A stretch of 64,000 nucleotides of DNA from Allomyces macrogynus ATCC 38327 (Eukaryota > Blastocladiomycota > Blastocladiomycetes > Blastocladiales > Blastocladiaceae): assembly GCA_000151295.1 (NCBI GenBank), contig GG745337.1, forward strand, positions 383,028-447,027, in the 5' to 3' direction. Below the pieces are notes generated by a model, which was not told where the DNA came from, made no database searches, and was given only the letters and a program-made list of their open reading frames with translations. The position numbers and the translations under genes are program-made. How positions within the stretch are numbered: the first letter of the stretch is position 1; each line of letters starts with the position of its first letter. Shown here piece by piece: positions 22,126-31,610 of this stretch.

Positions 22126-25100
22126 TTAGAAGCCCGGGAAGCCAAATGACGAGAACATGTCAGACGGGTTCGAGAAAATGTTCGTAACGTCGCCGCCCGT
22201 GCCATCACCCGTCACTGGCGCGGCACTAGACCAATCAGTGGCCGGCGCCTGCGAGCCGCTAAAGAAGCTTGCAAACGGGTTGTCCGACCCGGAGCCCCAC
22301 GGCTGTGCGAAAATGTCGCCGCCAGTGCCATCACCCGCACCCGGTGCGGCGCTAGACGACCCATCAGTGGCCGGCGCACCGCCAAAGAAGCTCGCAAACG
22401 GGTTGTCCGACCCGGAACCCCACGGCTGCGTGAAAAGGTCGTTGCTCGTGGCGGGGGCCGTGCCGGTGCCGTCGCCCGTCGCCACCGGGTCGCTCGACGT
22501 CGGGTTGAGGAAACTGTTGAACCACGTGCCGCTGTCGTTGGGGGCGGTCGAATCGTTACTGCCAAAGAAGTTGCTCGGGAATGTTGTGAACACGTTGCTG
22601 TTGGAATCACCGGACCCGTTCTGCGGATGGAACCACGACGAGAACGAGCTGAACGGATCGTTGGCCGTGGGATCCGTAGTGGTCGTGGCTGGTGGTGCGG
22701 TTGTGGTCGCATCGGTAGTCGTCGCGCTGGGCGGCGGCGTCGTCGAGTTTGCACCGCCCGCGGCCGCACCAGGTTCATTGCCGGCGTTCGCGCTGGTCGT
22801 CGTGGCTGAGGTCGTACTGCCAGATGCCGTGGTAGGCTCGTTGCCATCGTTCACGCCGGGCGTCGTCGTCGAGCTCGATTCGCCAGCAGCCGTGACAGGT
22901 TCATTGCCGGCATTCGTCGTGGAAGCGGCGCCGCCATTGTCGCCTGCGCTGGTGGACGGACTCGACCCAGCCGACGAGCCGCTGTTGTCGCCAGCGTTGG
23001 TAGATGCGTTCGAAGCGGCCGACGAGCCGCTGTTGTCGCCAGCGTTGGTGGACGCGTTCGAGGCTGCCGACGAGCCGCTGTTGTCGCCAGCGTTGGTGGA
23101 CGCGTTCGAGGCTGCCGACGAGCCGCTGTTGTCGCCAGCGTTGGTGGACGCGTTCGAGGCTGCCGACGAGCCGCTGTTGTCGCCAGCGTTGGTGGACGCG
23201 TTCGAAGCGGCCGACGAGCCGCTGTTGTCGCCAGCGTTGGTGGACGCGTTCGAAGCGGCCGACGAGCCGCTGTTGTCGCCAGCGTTGGTGGACGCGTTCG
23301 AGGCGGCCGACGAGCCGCTGTTGTCGCCAGCGTTGGTGGACGCGTTCGAAGCGGCCGACGAGCCGCTGTTGTCGCCAGCGTTGGTGGACGCGTTCGAAGC
23401 GGCCGACGAGCCGCTGTTGTCGCCAGCGTTGGTGGGACGCGTTCGAGGCGGCCGACGAGCCGCTGTTGTCACCAGCGTTGTTGTAAGGCGTTCGAGGCTG
23501 CCGACGAGCCGCTGTTGTCGCCAGCGTTGGTAGATGCGTCCGATGCGGCCGACGAGCCGCTGTGTCGCCAGCGTTGGTGGACGCGTTCGAGGCGGCCGAT
23601 GAGCCGGTGGTCACCGAACCCGCTCGTGTCCGTGCCACTTGTAGACGCGCCGGTCTCTGTCGAATTCGTCGAGGTGTTCGAACCACCATTCCCTGGGCCC
23701 GTTCCCGTGCTCGTGCTGGTCGACCCACCCGCCCCCAGTGTTGGTCGTCGCNNNNNNNNNNNNNNNNNNNNNNNNNNNNNNNNNNNNNNNNNNNNNNNNN
23801 NNNNNNNNNNNNNNNNNNNNNNNNNNNNNNNNNNNNNNNNNNNNNNNNNNNTGCCGACGAGCCGCTGTTGTCGCCAGCGTTGGTGGACGCGTTCGAAGCT
23901 GCCGACGAGCCGCTGTTGTCGCCAGCGTTGGTGGACGCGTTCGAAGCTGCCGACGAGCCGCTGTTGTCGCCAGCGTTGGTGGACGCGTTCGAAGCGGCCG
24001 ACGAGCCGCTGTTGTCGCCAGCGTTGGTGGACGCGGTCGAAGCGGCCGACGAGCCGCTGTTGTCGCCAGCGTTGGTGGACGCGTTCGAGGCGGCCGACGA
24101 GCCGCTGTTGTCGCCAGCGTTGGTGGACGCGTTCGAGGCGGCCGACGAGCCGCTGTTGTCGCCAGCGTTGGTGGACGCGTTCGAGGCTGCCGACGAGCCG
24201 CTGTTGTCGCCAGCGTTGGTGGGCGCGTTCGAAGCGGCCGACGAGCCGCTGTTGTCGCCAGCGTTGGTGGACGGACTCGACCCAGCTGACGAGCCGCTGT
24301 TGTCGCCAGCGTTGGTAGATGCGTCCGATGCGGCCGACGAGCCGCTGTTGTCGCCAGCGTTGGTGGACGCGTTCGAGGCGGCCGATGAGCCGGTGGTCAC
24401 CGAACCGCTCGTGTCCGTGCCACTTGTAGACGCGCCGGTCTCTGTCGAATTCGTCGAGGTGTTCGAACCACCATTCCCTGGGCCCGTTCCCGTGCTCGTG
24501 CTGGTCGACCCACCCGCCCCAGTGTTGGTCGTCGCGTTCGAGTTGCCTGCACCCGTCGTCTGCGTCGACGCGCTGCTTTCAGTCGAGGTGCCCGAGCCGC
24601 TGTTCCCTGTTCCCGTGCCCGTGGTCGTATTGGCCGGCCCGCCAGTCCCAGAACCGGTGGTAGCTGTCGAGTTGTCCGCGCCCGTGCTGGTCGGGGTGGT
24701 ATGCGTCGAGGAGCCGCTTTCGGTCGAGGTGCTCGAGCTGCCGTTCCCTGTGCCCGTGCCTGTGGCCGTAGTGCCCGTGGTGGTAGTCGTGGTCGAGTTG
24801 CCCGTGCCCGTGCCCGTGGTGGTCGTCTATTGGAACAATTTGCCAGCAAAGACGTTCAATCAGTGAGTGATCAATATTCGGTTGGTTCTGCGGCAGCACT
24901 CCACGGCGATGTTCGGGATTGATACAAACCCCAGGCGATGTGGTGCTTGACTGACCGCCGGCGTGGGCGTTGCCGTTCCCGCTGGTCGTGGTCGTGCCGC
25001 CATTCGTCGTGGTGCCGCCGGTCGTGGTTGTGCCGCCGGTCGTGGTTGTGCCGCCGGTCGTGGTGGTGGTGGTGGTGCCGCTCTGAATGTCATTCCAACG

Positions 25101-25396
25101 GCCAGTCAGTTTGCGGACCTTCGTCCAATTCGTGCGAGAACGGATGAATCCGATCATTGATACAAACCGTTGGCGACTGGGTCGTGGTGTTACCGCCGCC
25201 GCTGCTGTTGCTATTCCCACCGCTGCCGCCGCCCGTCGTGTTGTTGCCGTTGCCGCCGCCCCCACTCCCACCGCCGCTGAGACTCGGCTTTGCGATCCGC
25301 AACGAATTTCATCAGTTTGCGAATCATGAACGCAGAAGCGCGAGCAGGTGCGCGATCATCGTCCAGTTGGCTGATGAACGAGGTTGAATACTCACG
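22126..25396 (-). CDS. Mucin-like Ser/Thr/Ala/Gly-rich repeat protein (model interrupted by gap)
   Basis: A minus-strand gene whose last exon (about 24826 to 22126) encodes three parts. The first is a Thr/Ser/Gly-rich N-part (TSTESGSSTHTTPTSTGADN). The second is a tandem array of a 16-residue unit, NAGDNSGSSAASNAST. The third is a unique C-part rich in Asn/Phe/Gly with a repeated motif QPWGSGSDNPFASFFGG, ending SSFGFPGF. At least three upstream exons are supported by GT-AG junctions near 25396/25287, 25168/25082 and 24930/24826; they encode Gly/Asn/Thr-rich chain. The start codon and any signal peptide were not resolved. Composition suggests a secreted or cell-wall, O-glycosylated protein, by inference only. 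The frame breaks between 23440 and 23750 and around the 100-N gap look like assembly error (see finding). Confidence 0.6.
22965..24385 (-). repeat. 48-bp coding tandem repeat
   Basis: Unit of 48 bp encoding 16 residues (NAGDNSGSSAASNAST on the minus strand). About 13 units lie left of the N gap and about 11 right of it. Units differ mainly by synonymous or conservative changes at Ala-Ser (gcggcc/gctgcc). Single-base indels in units at 23432, 23475-23490 and 23562 break the frame close to the left contig end. The true copy number is unknown because of the gap and apparent duplication of the flank. Confidence 0.9.
23752..23851. other. Assembly gap of exactly 100 N
   Basis: A run of 100 undetermined bases inside the 48-bp repeat gene. 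A round 100 is the usual placeholder for a gap of unknown size. The 160 bases before it nearly duplicate the unique flank found again at about 24386-24535. Confidence 0.98.
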
Positions 25397-25399
25397 TGT

Positions 25400-26834
25400 G
25401 TGGCCATTGTGTTGGACGCACTCTTGGTCGTTGGCGAGAAGGTGTCCGAGTGTGGCAGTTAAAGAGAGACCCAATCGGCGGGTGTGCGGCCAGTTTATGG
25501 AGCGCGAATCGCTTTGGTCCGGTGAAGCGCGAGTGCCAGAACGAGAAGAGGTCGCTCGTCGGCCCATTGTCGCGCCGCTTCCTGTGTGTGCGCGTAGTTG
25601 TCGTTGCGGCTGCGGTCATCTTCAGAGTCGGGGCTGAACGAAGTGGATGACTTTCATCCAGACCCTTCGCCAGGGGCGCGCGCGAAGTCGCGCAACCCAG
25701 ATCGACCCCCAGCCCGCACCGCAAGGGCTTCCCACGAGGCGCGGGTTTCTCCGCACCGTTTTCTGCGCTTCTCTGTAAACGGCCGATGCGCTGGAGCCCT
25801 TGCGGTCAACAAAATGTTTTTCTCCAAGTGGTGCCGAGCCAGTTCCGTGTGAGTACATCGTGTTTGAGCATCGAAGCGGCAGTGCGGTGCGGTGAACGGT
25901 GTACAACGGTCTGGGCACATGAGCGCGTTGTGTTCACAAAACGAAGCAAGAATGCACGAATGTAACTCTTCACTCAGCCCGACAGCTGACGTTGTCCTCA
26001 GCCAAGCACTCCAAACCACGCCACAAGCTCCTTACCTCTCGAGGGGCCCGCACAACCGCTGCACGCGGGCGCGCGCCGTGGTCGCATGCCGTGGTGCAAT
26101 ATTCGTCTGGTCAAAGCACTGTTGCCGTCGTGGTGGACGAGTGGCTCAAGTCCTCATGGATGGGCTGCAGCGCGTCGTGGAGGTCTTCCATTCCGCACGC
26201 GCGAGTGACTGCGAGTGACTGCCGGTTTCATCCAATCAGTGATTATCGTGCTTCATGCTTGATCACAGTTTGGGATGCAAAGAGGTCGACAGAAAGTAAA
26301 GATTGGGAATGGAGGGTTGCAGCAGCAGCGAACACGTTGGCGGGGGCTACGAGATGGTGAGGGGGTTACGTGACGGCAGGGCCATAGCGATGACGAAGGA
26401 AGCCAGACGATAACGATGAGGGCATACACACACCGCTGACCTGACGCGGATGGTCGATCATGGTCGACCCAGACAGGAAAAATGCGGAGGTGATGTGCGC
26501 CCACAGGCGCAGCTGGCAAGCAAACGGTTGAGCTTGCGACCGTCAGCGTTGCGACCAATTGAACGTGTGGCTCCTGATCCGTGAGACTCAACTGGTTTTC
26601 CCAGCTGCGCTGAACGTGATTGTGTCGATTCAGCAGAATCAGTAGCTCTGCAACGGTTGCGCCGACAGTACACAGAGCCTGCAAGCGACGGAACAATGGC
26701 GCACCATGATGTTTCGCACGTACATGGAAGCGGAGAAAAGCGACCACGACAAATGAAAGAGACAATAGCGCCATCAACGAGCAAAACCATGCATTTTGAA
26801 TCTGGTTCAGCAATACACGTTGCGACACTCGCAC
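25400..26834. other. Stretch without a supportable gene
   Basis: The first few hundred bases probably contain the unresolved 5' end of the mucin-like gene on the minus strand. From about 25750 to 26834 I see only short shadow frames. A gactgcgagtgactgc direct duplication occurs at 26205-26222. Confidence 0.4.
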
Positions 26835-28914
26835 TTACTGGAAGTTGAGCATCTTCATGACCGACTGCACGTCCTTGTCGCCACGGCCCGACACGCACAG
26901 AATCACGTCCTTGCCCTTGCCGAGCTCCTTGGCAATATCCATGACCGCATAGGCGGCATGCGCCGTCTCGAGCGCCGGAATAATCCCTTCGAGCTTACTC
27001 ATCTGCTGGAACCCAGCGAGGCACTGCTTATCGTCGACGGCGCGGTACTGCGCGCGCTGCGAATGGTGCAGGTGCGCGTGCTCGGGCCCGACGCCCGGGT
27101 AGTCGAGCCCCGCCGAGACCGAGTGCGTTTCCGTGATCTGGCCCTCGGTGTTCTGCAGCAGGTAGGTGCGCGTGCCGTGCAGGACGCCGGGAGTGCCGCG
27201 CGACAGTGTCGCTGAGTGCCGCTCCGTCTCGATCCCGTCGCCCGCAGCCTCGATCCCGAAAATCTTGACGTCTTTCGCGTTCGGGTCGTCGACAAACGGC
27301 CCAAACAGGCCGATCGCGTTCGATCCGCCGCCGACGCACGCGACGATCGCGTCCGGGTACTGTTTCCCACCGGCCTGCTCGCGGAACTGCCGCATGGCCT
27401 CGCGGCCAATCACCGACTGGAATTCACGCACGAGCGTTGGGAACGGGTGCGGCCCGATGGCTGATCCGACGAGGTAGTGCGTCGAGTGCACGTTGGTGAC
27501 CCAGTCGCGCATCGCCTCGTTGATCGCGTCCTTGAGCGTGCGCGACCCGGACTCGACGGGCACGACCTTGGCGCCCAGCAGCTGGATGCGGAACACGTTG
27601 AGCCGCTGCCGCTCGCAGTCGGCCGCGCCCATGTAAACGACGCATTCGAGCCCAAGTTTCGCACAGACCGTGGCCGTGGCTACGCCGTGCTGCCCGGCAC
27701 CAGTCTCGGCAATAATGCGCGACTTGCCGAGCCGCTTGGCGAGCAGGATCTGGCCGACGGCGTTGTTGATCTTGTGCGACCCGGTATGGTTCAGGTCCTC
27801 GCGCTTGAGCCAGATGCGCGCGCCGCCCGCGACTTCGGTCATGCGCTCGGCCACGTGCAGCGGCGACGGGCGGCCCATGTACTGGAACGCCGACTCGAAT
27901 TCGGCCCAGAACGTCGGATCGTTCTTGGCAGCGACGTAGGCCGCCTCGAGTTCGCGCAGACAGTCGACGAGCGCCTCGGGCACGTACTGGCCGCCGAAAT
28001 CGCCGAACCGCGGGTTCAGCAGGAAGTTGGGCTTGGTCAAGTGCGTGTGCGCCGCGTCGTTGACGGCCTGCTGCTGCTGCGCGGCGGCGGGCGACGGCGT
28101 GCGCGCCGTCTCGTTCTTGCCGGGCGTCGTCAGGTCGAGCGCGAGGTTGCGCACGGCCGCGACGTGGTCCTTCTTGTCGGCGACTGCCGACCGAATGACG
28201 GAAATGATCTTGGACCCGACCACGACGCCGTCGGCAAGGCCCGCAATCTCGGCAAACTGCGCGCGCGACGAGACGCCAAACCCGACGGCGAGCGGGACCG
28301 TCTTGTTAAACTGGCGCACGCGCGCCAGGGAGGTGCCGGCAAGTCCGACTTCGACGGCGTTCTGCTCGCCGTGACGCCCATGCGCGAGACGACGTAGACA
28401 ACGAGTCGCGACGGGCGCGAGCGCCTCGATACGGCCACGACGTCGACGCGTGATCAGCGGCACGTACGAGAGCCCGGCGCCGTGCGCGCGCACGGAAACT
28501 GGCCGATTCCTCCGGGGGCAAGTCGACGATAATGAATCCGTCGACGCCGGCCTTGGCGCAGTTGGCCATGAGCTTGGCCTCGCCGTACTGGAGGAGCGGG
28601 TTCCAGTAGCCCATGAAGACGACGGGGACCGTCAGGCCCTGCGCGCGCGCCTTGGCGACAATGTCGAGGCACGCGTCGAGCGTAACGCCGTTTTGCAGCG
28701 CGACGTGCGTCGAGTGCTGGATCGTCGGGCCGTCGGCGAGCGGGTCGGTGAAGGGCACGCCGAGTTCAATCACCGTCGCGCCACCCTCTTGCAGGGCGAG
28801 CAATACCGACGGCGTCGTCTGGATGTCGGGGAAGCCGGCGGTCGTGTAGGCGACAAAGACGGGCTTGCCCTGGTTGCGCGCGAGCGCAAAGGCGGCGCGG
28901 ATGCGTTGCGACAT
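26835..28914 (-). CDS. TRP5: Bifunctional tryptophan synthase (alpha-beta fusion), locally frameshifted
   Basis: Catalyses the last steps of tryptophan synthesis: the alpha domain cleaves indole-3-glycerol phosphate and the beta domain joins indole to serine with PLP. The fungal order alpha then beta is seen on one chain of roughly 690 residues, no intron required. Alpha: [35 protein letters not shown] with both catalytic acids, [31 protein letters not shown]. Beta: [40 protein letters not shown] with the PLP lysine, [15 protein letters not shown], the phosphate loop [10 protein letters not shown], ending [17 protein letters not shown]. Between about 28370 and 28500 the frame changes several times although the residues expected ([36 protein letters not shown]) are all present in one frame or another. 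A cluster of single-base losses is the likely cause. Confidence 0.95.
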
Positions 28915-29375
28915 CTTGGAGTTCTTGGTGGTGCCTGGTTGGTGGTGGAGAGCGCGAGCGGACTTGCGATCAGAGTGCGGGGCAGCGAGCGCGCGCGGAC
29001 TGGGGAGCGAGAGCGGGGGCGAGAGCCAAGTCGCGTTTTATAGGAGGCGCGCGAGCGACCGCGTGGGGCCGTCGTTGCTCGCCGTTGTTCGTTGTGTTTG
29101 GGTTTGCCGCTGTCGTTGGACGTGTCGTGTCGGTGCTGGCCGCGGCCAGTCAGCGGCGGGAGTGATCGTGAGCGCTGCGGCATGTGATTGCCGACTCGGC
29201 CGGCCAGGGAGGGCCGAGTTTGCCCCAAGAAGAATGTCCACGTGTCGATTTGTGTGGCAGGTCGACGAGGCGTCGCCTGGCTCGCCGCGCCGACACGTTG
29301 AGTAACCGCGTCGTTCTCTGGTCCAGGCCTTCCCCACATTTGTCCAGAGAGATCCACGCTTCGCTCCCTGAACAA
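28915..29375. promoter_or_regulatory. Shared divergent promoter interval of TRP5 and TRP4
   Basis: The 461 bp between the two start codons must contain both promoters. It is pyrimidine/purine-skewed, with repeated gagcgag/gcgcgagcg phrases near 28965-29060. The motif TGACTC, the core of the Gcn4/CPC1 amino-acid-control site, is not seen here in either orientation; loose variants such as gagcgagag occur but I do not claim them as sites. Shared regulation is inferred from the arrangement. Confidence 0.5.
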
Positions 29376-30640
29376 ATGAACCTCAACGAAACCAAGCTGC
29401 CGCCAAGCACCACGACACCGACGCCCGTGACGACGAGTCAGCGCTCGCTCAAGGCCGTGCTCAAGGCCCTGGTCCTGACTCCACTGCTGGTGCCCGCCGA
29501 CGATGTGGCCTGGGCGCTCGGCGAGATCATGGCCGAGCGCGCGACCGCGACCCAAGTCGCCGCGTTCATGGTTTCCTTGCGCGCGCACGGCACCGACCAC
29601 GACCCGGCCGTGATTGCCGCATGCGCGCGCGTGTTGCACGACCACGGCGTACCCGTACCCGCACCGGAACCGCAGCAACCCAGCAGCTCTGCGGAAATCA
29701 TTGTCGACATGGTCGGCACGGGCGGCGACGGTCACGACACGTTCAACGTCTCGACGACCGCCGCGCTCGTCGCTGCTGGTGCCGGCGCGTGCGTTGCCAA
29801 GCACGGGTCGCGCGCATCGTCGTCGGCGTGCGGTTCCGCGGATTTGCTCGAGGCCGCAGGGTGTGCGGTCTCGGCCGTCGGGCCCACGCACGTGCGCGAG
29901 ATTTTGGCCAAGACGCGGTTCTGTTTCTTGTTTGCGCCGCGGTTCCATCCGGCAATGCGGCACGCCGCGCCCGTGCGTCGTGAACTCGGGATCCCGTCGC
30001 TGTTCAATGTGTTGGGTCCGCTCGCGAATCCGGCGCGCCCGCACCGCGCTGTGATTGGCGTCTATGCGCCGTCGCTTGGACCCGTGGTTGCGCGCGCGCT
30101 GCACTTGCTGGGTGTCGACCAGGCGCTCGTCGTGTGTGGCCACGAGGGACTCGATGAGGTGCGTTTTCTTTGTGGAAACTGCTTCGATTGGTTTTTATTC
30201 GATAATTGACTGTCTGAAAATCTGAAATCCCTTAGATCTCACCCGCCGGCCCATCCGACGCGTGGCGACTGCACAGCGACGGGTCGATCGAACACCTCAC
30301 GCTCCACCCGACCGCCGACTTTGGTCTGCCCGCCGTCCCGCTTGCGGCCGTTTCCGGTGGCGCCACGGCCGCCGACAACGTGCAGATTTTGACCGAATTG
30401 CTGCAAAACAAGCGCACCCTCGACTCGGATCCGGTCGCGCTCTACGTGATCTTGAACGCAGCGGCCTTGCTCGTCGTCGCGGGTACCGCCAAGGACTGGA
30501 AGCACGGTGTGCAGTTGGCGCGGGATTCGATTGCGCAGGGGAAAGCGTGGGAGACGCTGCAAGCGTACAAGGCGTTGACGGTCGACGCGAGCAAGCAGCC
30601 GGACGTGGGGATGAAGGATGTGCCCGTGGCACGAAAGTAG
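29376..30640 (+). CDS. TRP4: Anthranilate phosphoribosyltransferase
   Basis: Transfers phosphoribose from PRPP to anthranilate, the second committed step of tryptophan synthesis. Exons 29376-30158 and 30236-30640, one 77-bp phase-0 intron, 395 residues. Family motifs in order: MVGTGGDGHDTFNVSTTAAL (PRPP and anthranilate site), CVAKHGSRASSSACGSADLL (KHGxRxxSSxxGSADLLEA), FLFAPRFHPAMRHAAPVRRE, GIPSLFNVLGPLANPARP, VCGHEGLDEISP across the intron, and the C-terminal helices LYVILNAAALLVVAG. The start is the first ATG after the divergent interval. Length is close to that of fungal TRP4 proteins. Head-to-head with TRP5, it makes a two-gene tryptophan cluster. Confidence 0.96.
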
Positions 30641-30744
30641 ATGGGTGAAGGAGCGAAAAGAAATGAAATTTTGTGCTTACTTTAGCTCACTTTGTCAAAC
30701 TCTCAGCCTGCTCATCACAACGCCAAAAATGCAAGATAACGGTT

Positions 30745-31161
30745 TCATTCCATCTTCGCCAACCTGCACCAAAGAAGCAAAACAGCACCAGGCACGCCTG
30801 CGACAAGGCCGTGGAAAATGGACAGTAATCGGTCGGCAATATTGTTCGACAGCTGGATCACGAGCGTTTGCAGGTCCATGAGCATCCAGGCGATACGCTT
30901 CGCATAAAACTCGCCGTACTCGAAGTTCGGGTCCGACGGGAACGTGCCCGGGAACGCGGCGGCAAAGTACTGGCCGGCAATCGGCGACAGACTTGCGCTG
31001 TAGCCCAGGATGATCAACACTGCGCGAGTCCACGAGAAAATGACAGCCAAGTATCGTGGCGGGCGGCGAAACGCGTGGCTAACAAACAGCGCGTCGCCGC
31101 CGCTTTGCGCTTTGCGTGAACCCCATTCGGCGTAGCACATGCCCGCTGTGAACGCGAACAC
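30745..31161 (-). pseudogene. Fragment of an SLC7/LAT-type amino-acid permease
   Basis: A 138-residue frame resembling the first third of APC-superfamily transporters: AGMCYAEWGSRKAQSGGDAL corresponds to the conserved YAELGxxIPxSGGxYxY block, and ILGYSASLSPIAGQYF follows it, as in LAT-type transporters. Two to three hydrophobic segments are visible, then the frame stops. A full member has about 12 membrane segments and 450-550 residues, so nine segments are missing and no continuation was found downstream, where TRP4 lies in the opposite orientation. Its upstream end also lacks the first membrane helix. Most likely a decayed or truncated copy; a single exon of an unusual gene is the alternative. 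Confidence 0.6.
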
Positions 31162-31610
31162 GGATTGGAATTGTCAATCGCCGGGTCGGGTCGGGGTGCT
31201 GCCGCGAGGAAGACGGCCGTCGTACGAGTGAGAAATAATTTGGGCATGGAGCAATGGAGGCCTCACGTTTTTACTCTCTACGGCGTCCCGACCCACTTCG
31301 ATTCGACGACGTGACCAGCAAGAGCGGCACAGCAGCGCGTGCGTGCAGCCGAATGCGCTCGACGCTGCAGTTCTGTCAATGATAGGAAGATTTATATCAA
31401 CCAAGGAGCAGTGGGTTGATAGCCTGGGATCGTCCATGACAAGGATGCTGCTGCACGAAATCACAGCCAAAGAATCCAAGGCATCGTAAGACCTGATTTG
31501 TCCAGAAACAACGCTCAGCATGTTCTCCAGTCGTGCACACAACAGAGCGAGATCTCCCTCCTACTCCCAACCTCTCCACTCCACCACTCCAAGTGCCGAC
31601 CAGTTCCGCG
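31162..31610. other. Interval upstream of the permease fragment and downstream of the glucosyltransferase
   Basis: Short frames only. Position 31190-31250 may hold diverged remains of the permease N-terminus, but I could not read them with confidence. Confidence 0.3.

Noticed and set aside
22157..24866. Long plus-strand Asp/Glu/Pro-rich frames over the 48-bp repeat
   Set aside because: The repeat unit is a multiple of three and open on both strands. The minus strand has the unique flanking domains and introns, so the plus frames are shadows.
26999..28397. Several frames on both strands within the tryptophan synthase gene
   Set aside because: The minus-strand main frame carries all catalytic motifs; the others are Arg/Ser-rich shadows.
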